Origin: Candidatus Gastranaerophilales bacterium
GTDB taxonomy: Bacteria; Cyanobacteriota; Vampirovibrionia; Gastranaerophilales; Gastranaerophilaceae
Assembly (NCBI GenBank): GCA_944323045.1
Contig: CALUQX010000002.1
Span: 52,477 to 116,476 of the forward strand
Length of the DNA: 64,000 nucleotides
Direction of reading: 5' to 3'
A program made the position numbers and the translations under genes. The notes beneath the pieces are model-generated. The model was given only the letters and a program-made list of their open reading frames with translations. It did not search any database and was not told where the DNA came from. This document shows positions 62,237 to 64,000 of the stretch, piece after piece. The stretch's first letter is position 1, and every line of letters begins with the position of its first letter.

Positions 62237-62270
62237 AAAGGGTTTTAGCTAATTAGCTGAACCCTTTTTT
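62237..62270 (+). terminator. Terminator after tRNA-fMet
   Basis: AAAGGGTT (62237-62244) pairs with AACCCTTT (62260-62267), inner AGCTAATTAGCT palindrome and T6 at the end. Confidence 0.8.
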
Positions 62271-62423
62271 AGTGCAAAAATAAGCAAAAGTTGCAAAAAA
62301 GTTGCATTTTTATTTTTTAAACTCTTTGAAATATTAATTTTTTGTTTATTATTAGCAGATTTTCAATATATAATGGTACTATCTATCTTGTTAAATTGGT
62401 ATGAGTAGCAAAGGATTAAGGAT

Positions 62424-62954
62424 ATGACAGAAAAAGAATTATTAGAGGAACAGTTAAAGCAATTAAACAATATTTCACTTGAAGAATTATGTGATTGGAG
62501 AACTGAAACACTTCCAATAATTTCAGAAATTTTTGGTGAAACGACCAGTCAACATAAACAATTTATAAATATAGGCTGGTATTCAATGCACGGATATACA
62601 AATAAAGACCTAAATGAGTTTAAAAAATGCTTAGAGGGTATGATAAAATGCCTTGATTTGAGAAAATCACCAAAACCAAGCAAGGGCACACATAATTCAA
62701 ATGTCATAATTAATAATAATCCTAGTTTCAATCAATCTCAAAGCCAAAATCAAAACCAATCACTAAGTATTGAAGATATTATTAAAGACGAAATTCCTCC
62801 TGCAAGGATGAGAGAAATACAAGAAATTGCAAATAGCAATGAACCAAAGGAATCTAAATTAAATAAGATTGGTGAAATATTACAAAAGACAGGAATAGAA
62901 ATCGTTTCTTCAACATTAGCAAAAGTTATAACATGTTCAATGGGGATATTTTAA
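62424..62954 (+). CDS. Hypothetical protein of the integrated element (176 aa)
   Basis: Three parts: an N-terminal helical region (EELCDWRTETLPIISEIFG) with TTSQHKQFINIGW, a Q/N/S-rich linker (SFNQSQSQNQNQSLS), and a C-terminal helical region ending in a hydrophobic stretch (EIVSSTLAKVITCSMGIF). Between the tRNA and the integrase, so element cargo. The layout would suit a small effector or immunity protein, but I recognise no family. AAAGGATTAAGGAT precedes the start. Confidence 0.6.
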   Translation: MTEKELLEEQLKQLNNISLEELCDWRTETLPIISEIFGETTSQHKQFINIGWYSMHGYTNKDLNEFKKCLEGMIKCLDLRKSPKPSKGTHNSNVIINNNPSFNQSQSQNQNQSLSIEDIIKDEIPPARMREIQEIANSNEPKESKLNKIGEILQKTGIEIVSSTLAKVITCSMGIF

Positions 62955-62980
62955 ATAAGTATATGAATTACTATTTACTC

Positions 62981-64000
62981 CTATGTCCCAAACATTCTGA
63001 CATCTTCTTGTGGCTCAATAGCAGTATTAACAATGTTATTAAGCAAGTTTACACACTTATCATTAACTTCCGGCAACAAATGCGTGTATAAATCCATTGT
63101 CATAGTTATTGATGAATGTCCGAGCTGATGTTGAACATATTTCATCGGGGCACCATTTACAAGAAGTAAACTTGCGTATGTGTGCCTCAGGTCGTGAAAT
63201 CTTATCTGCTCAATTCCTGCTCTATTTAAGGCAGGGATGAATCTGCGTTTCATCATATTTTCTGCACTTTGATAATTACCCTCATTGTTTGGAAACACAA
63301 GTTTATTTTCGCTGACAGGGCAAGCCATACGCCATTCTCTTAAAACTTTTGTCAATTCATCAGACATATCAATTACTCTTATTTTGCCTGTCTTTGGTGT
63401 CCCAAGTCTGCCGTGGGTATAGTTTTTATCAATCTTTATTTTCTTTGTAATCCAATTTATAGAATCCCAAGTTAATGCCATTAATTCCCCTTGTCTCATG
63501 CCAGTGAATATAGCAGTAAACAAAAGCGGATAAAAATCGGGATAAATTTTTTTAGTTTTAGAAAGTAGTGCTTGAACTTCTTCTGTACATAAAGCACGAA
63601 TCTTTTTATTCTTAACTTCTTTGAGTGATTTTATACGAGCAAGCGGGTTTCTTACAGCAATATCGCTATCAATCATAAAATTATAAATTGCACTTATGAA
63701 TTTAATGTATTTATTTACAGTTGCATTTACTCTGCCTTTGTCCTGCATATATTTCATAAATTCTTTAATAAGAATAGGGCTGATTTCATTTATGTTTAAG
63801 TTCCCAAAAAATGGAACAATTACATTATTTAAGTAGCCTTGATAAGTTTGATAGGTTGAGGGCTTGCAGTTTGTACTTGCGTGAAGCCTTAAATAAAGGT
63901 CTCCAGCTTCTTTTATCGTTGTTTTTTTGTTTATAGGGTTAATACCTTTATTCAATTCTTCAAAGCGTTTTGCCTGTGCTCTTTCAGCTTCTGCTTTGGT
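62981..64000 (-). CDS. Tyrosine recombinase/integrase (5' end outside the window)
   Basis: Phage-type integrase. Seen from right to left: TKAEAERAQAKRFEEL (open frame to the window edge, the end of an arm-binding domain), a SAM-like core-binding domain (YLRLHASTNCKPSTYQTYQG to INPLARIK-like VRNPLARIKS), then the catalytic domain with FTGMRQGELMALTWD (Arg I), a lysine strand, HDLRHTYASLLL (HxxR) and LGHSSITMTMDLYTHLL (His and nucleophile Tyr). A TTG at 63955 could be taken for a start, but the frame continues upstream in family-like sequence, so the gene is partial here. Marks an element integrated at tRNA-fMet. Confidence 0.92.
   Translation of the reverse strand, partial: TKAEAERAQAKRFEELNKGINPINKKTTIKEAGDLYLRLHASTNCKPSTYQTYQGYLNNVIVPFFGNLNINEISPILIKEFMKYMQDKGRVNATVNKYIKFISAIYNFMIDSDIAVRNPLARIKSLKEVKNKKIRALCTEEVQALLSKTKKIYPDFYPLLFTAIFTGMRQGELMALTWDSINWITKKIKIDKNYTHGRLGTPKTGKIRVIDMSDELTKVLREWRMACPVSENKLVFPNNEGNYQSAENMMKRRFIPALNRAGIEQIRFHDLRHTYASLLLVNGAPMKYVQHQLGHSSITMTMDLYTHLLPEVNDKCVNLLNNIVNTAIEPQEDVRMFGT

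Noticed and set aside
63955..63955. TTG at 63955 as the integrase start
   Set aside because: The frame stays open to the window edge with sequence typical of the region before the core-binding domain, so the gene is truncated by the window rather than starting here.

Overview
The window looks like chromosomal DNA of a low-GC, Gram-negative, flagellate, non-photosynthetic relative of the Cyanobacteria, most likely a gut Melainabacterium (Vampirovibrionia, order Gastranaerophilales). This is inferred from gene content: a DUF4330 protein of cyanobacterial type next to a heptose-kinase gene and an O-antigen-ligase-like gene, MEP-pathway ispG, flagellar genes, many pilin-like proteins with an FTLAEVLITLAIIGVVA segment, and numerous short lineage-specific proteins. 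I made no database comparison.

Layout. 1-8.7 kb: ispG, a phosphoesterase, a large multi-membrane protein, and an envelope-glycan set (heptose kinase, DUF4330, O-antigen ligase). 8.7-12.2 kb: minus-strand run pyrH-frr-cdsA-rnc-rpe. 12.7-18.7 kb: division and cell-wall cluster murF-mraY-murD-ftsW-murG. 18.8-20 kb: rplU and rpmA, each preceded by a copy of the same structured leader element. 20-29 kb: a pseudopilin with a divergent small HTH gene, two zinc dehydrogenases, two PlsC-type acyltransferases, an acetyltransferase-like protein and a large phosphohexomutase. 29-37 kb: an accessory region with two hypervariable pilin-like genes around a flagellar fliJ-fliK-hook/rod block, packed with repeats and two 11-G tracts. 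37-46 kb: small proteins, folD, a large unknown protein, a DUF1796 protein, an SH3-like secreted protein and pheT. 46.4-48 kb: a second HTH/pilin divergent pair. 48-60.8 kb: YkgJ, queH, VKOR-DsbA fusion, GH57, nusB-ftsY-carboxypeptidase, cysS, a ROK kinase and holA-holB. 61-64 kb: initiator tRNA-Met followed by cargo and a tyrosine integrase that runs off the window, i.e. the edge of an integrated element.

The most interesting system is the pilin set. Three proteins join a type IV pilin/pseudopilin N-terminus to a C-terminal DUF1566/C-type-lectin-like domain. In the first two, the last 40-50 codons are almost all pyrimidine-ending (NNC/NNT), differ strongly between otherwise very similar proteins, and end exactly at an 11-13 bp perfect hairpin without a T tract. 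These are features of the variable regions of diversity-generating retroelements. No reverse transcriptase or template repeat is visible here, so they would be targets served from elsewhere. All three share one terminator design. Two pilin genes are divergent from paralogous HTH genes with a shared 15-bp motif. Repeat families have been built in frame into pilin leaders and into a carboxypeptidase.

Other observations: several genes have a TATAAT-like box 6-8 nt before an ATG with no Shine-Dalgarno sequence, suggesting leaderless mRNAs; period-8 repeats are scattered around the pilin region; and a duplicated leader RNA with two mutually exclusive pairings precedes both ribosomal protein genes.
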